This document shows, piece by piece, positions 62,559 to 64,000 of a DNA stretch of 64,000 bases; within the stretch, counting starts at the first letter, position 1, and every line of letters starts with the position of its first letter. This stretch comes from Acidobacteriaceae bacterium. GTDB taxonomy: Bacteria > Acidobacteriota > Terriglobia > Terriglobales > Acidobacteriaceae. The stretch lies in contig JAOAPN010000014.1 of assembly GCA_025462885.1 (NCBI GenBank), forward strand, positions 124,001 through 188,000, read 5' to 3'. The notes beneath the pieces were generated by a model. It made no database searches, was not told the origin of the DNA, and saw only the letters and a list, made by a program, of their open reading frames with translations. The position numbers and the translations under genes are program-made.

Positions 62559-64000
62559 ATGCGGATCGCTTTGGCTGCGGGTATGTGTCTTGTGGGTAGC
62601 GCGGGGTTTACGTTGGGGCAGGCGATTGATTTGCCAACCAGCAAGCAGATTGTGCGTCCGGTGCCGGGAGGGCCGCAGCGGCTGAACAGTCTTCCCATGT
62701 CGATGGCGGTGTCGCCGGATGGTCGCTACATCGTGACGGTAAACGCCGGCTACGGGACGTATGAGTCGCAGTACATGCAGTCGCTGGCGGTGCTGGATAC
62801 GCAGACCGGTACGGTGAGTGATTTTCCGGATGACCGGACGCCGTTGAAGGCGAAGCAGACGCTGTATTCGGGCCTGGCTTTCAGCGGGGACGGGAAGCAT
62901 GTGTACGCGAGTATGGGGTCGGAGACGGACCCTCTGGGCGATGGAAAAGACAAGACCGGGAGCGGCGTGCTGGTATATGGATTCGATGGGGGAAGGATCG
63001 TTCGCGAGCGGATGATGTCTCTTGCGCTGATCCAACTTGCGGCGGGGCGGAAGACGCGGATGATCGGCGGGATGGAGGGAGATAAGGCGATTCCGTTTCC
63101 GGCGGCGATTGCGGTGTTGAAGGCGGGCAAGGGGGCAGGGGAACGGCTGCTGGTGGCGGGAAATCTTTCGGATGATGTGCTGCTGATGGATGCCGTGAGC
63201 GGTGCTGTCCTGAAACGGTTCGATGTGTCGGAGAACGAGGCCGTGCCATCGGTGTATCCGGAGGCGCTGGCGGTGTCGAAGGACGGGACACGGGCGTTTG
63301 TGGCTTTGTGGAATGCGAGCGAAGTCGTGGAGTTGGACCTGGTGAAGGGAACGGTCGGGCGGAAGCTGGCGCTGCTGAAGCCGGTGGGCGCGACGGCTGC
63401 GGGTACGCATCCCTGTGCGTTGGAGATTGCTCCGGATGGCAGGACGATGTACGTCGCGCTGGCGAATCGCGATGCAGTGGCTGCGGTGAATGTCGGTGGC
63501 CGCGAGTTTTCAGTGAAGGGCTACTTCGATACGCGACTGCCGCGGCAGACCTACTTTGGCGCGGAGCCGGAGGCGCTGGCTCTAAATGCGGCGGGCACGA
63601 GACTGTATGTAGGAAACGCGATTACGGATGCGGTCGCGATCTTCGATACGGCGAAGCTGACGAAGAAGGCGGTGCGGCGCGGCATGGTGGAGCCGATGGG
63701 TTTTGTGCCGACGGAGTGGATGCCCATGGCGATGGGAATGGCTGGCGGCAAACTATATGTGGCGACGGCCAAGGGTAAGGGTACGGGGCCGAATGGCTCT
63801 CCGCAGCGTCCGGCGAAGGGAATCAAGAAGCCGGGTGCTTCGACGTATATCGGCACGCTGCTGTATGGTTCGCTGGCGACGCTGGATATGACGGCGATGG
63901 AGAAGGAGCTGCCGCGCTGGACGGCGGAGGTTCTGGAATCGAATCGCATGAAGGCGGCGGAGGAGAAGATTCAGTTTGCGGCTTCGGCATCGGGGGCGGG
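62559..64000 (+). CDS. Exported beta-propeller (YncE/YVTN-like) protein, N-terminal part
   Basis: The gene runs off the end of the window; 480 residues are visible. It starts at ATG 62559 with GGAGG at 62548-62552, and begins with a signal peptide (about 1-20, ending TLG-QA). The visible part is a beta-propeller of repeated blades (MAVSPDGRYIVTV, LAFSGDGKHVYASM, LAVSKDGTRAFVAL, LEIAPDGRTMYVAL, LALNAAGTRLYVGN), ending in GASTYIGTLLYGSLATLD. In related acidobacterial proteins such a propeller is joined to a C-terminal alkaline-phosphatase-type phosphoesterase domain, which would lie beyond the window; this is inferred. It diverges from the desaturase gene. Confidence 0.82.
   Translation, partial: MRIALAAGMCLVGSAGFTLGQAIDLPTSKQIVRPVPGGPQRLNSLPMSMAVSPDGRYIVTVNAGYGTYESQYMQSLAVLDTQTGTVSDFPDDRTPLKAKQTLYSGLAFSGDGKHVYASMGSETDPLGDGKDKTGSGVLVYGFDGGRIVRERMMSLALIQLAAGRKTRMIGGMEGDKAIPFPAAIAVLKAGKGAGERLLVAGNLSDDVLLMDAVSGAVLKRFDVSENEAVPSVYPEALAVSKDGTRAFVALWNASEVVELDLVKGTVGRKLALLKPVGATAAGTHPCALEIAPDGRTMYVALANRDAVAAVNVGGREFSVKGYFDTRLPRQTYFGAEPEALALNAAGTRLYVGNAITDAVAIFDTAKLTKKAVRRGMVEPMGFVPTEWMPMAMGMAGGKLYVATAKGKGTGPNGSPQRPAKGIKKPGASTYIGTLLYGSLATLDMTAMEKELPRWTAEVLESNRMKAAEEKIQFAASASGA

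Noticed and set aside
62361-63410. Extension of the desaturase frame to 63410
   Set aside because: The extension overlaps the well-supported beta-propeller gene on the other strand and has Arg/His-rich low-complexity sequence; the desaturase family N-terminus fits ATG 62360.

Overview
The window is high-GC DNA, densely coded on both strands, from a member of the Acidobacteriota, most likely the family Acidobacteriaceae (the Granulicella/Terriglobus/Edaphobacter group). This is inferred from the long Oar-like TonB receptor with a carboxypeptidase-regulatory N-terminus, the Bacillus-type succinate dehydrogenase, the fused LptF/LptG permease, the many Tat and Sec exported hydrolases, and small proteins typical of that group. 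I saw no rRNA, tRNA, CRISPR array, transposase or prophage.

Layout. 1-7426: the end of a fumarylacetoacetate-hydrolase-family gene, an Oar-like TonB receptor, a GH39 beta-xylosidase-like enzyme and a glucoamylase-like protein, which together look like a plant-polysaccharide locus. 7437-7700: first copy of a dispersed noncoding repeat. 7714-12932: two envelope hypotheticals, an alginate-lyase-like protein, and a divergent TonB receptor. 12946-22882: a long minus-strand run (Cys-cluster protein, PRISE-like reductase, purB, glutaredoxin, SDR, tadA, htpG, a hypothetical, an HD protein, agmatine deiminase and N-carbamoylputrescine amidase, the last two giving agmatine to putrescine). 23464-28437: glutamine synthetase, SIMPL protein, isocitrate and malate dehydrogenases. 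28530-36343: an AT-richer methyltransferase between two matching hairpins, paired cyclophilins, a YagU-like protein, a monooxygenase-fold protein, a dipeptidase, formaldehyde dehydrogenase, a GlcG/HbpS-like protein and a Tat phosphoesterase. 36382-40149: sdhC-(small membrane ORF)-sdhA-sdhB. 40389-41540: rdgB and yjbQ. 41506-46472: motAB and flbD diverging from fliC-fliD-fliS. 46609-52077: ABC exporter, FKBP isomerase, LptFG fusion, with a repeat-rich 568-bp gap holding the second copy of the noncoding repeat. 52162-57866: phospholipase D-like protein, GH2 enzyme, YceI protein, small membrane protein and a VapBC-type toxin-antitoxin pair. 57899-64000: histidine kinase/MarC/response regulator cluster, small protein plus NIPSNAP, fatty acid desaturase, and the start of a beta-propeller protein running off the end.

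The least explained material is intergenic: a pair of approximately 240-bp elements (7437-7700 and 49155-49400) sharing a fixed order of short motifs, a 29-bp internal period and a gap-free 26-codon reading frame, plus at least three families of GC-rich hairpin repeats dropped into gaps of operons. Functions are read from motifs by eye; no database search was run.
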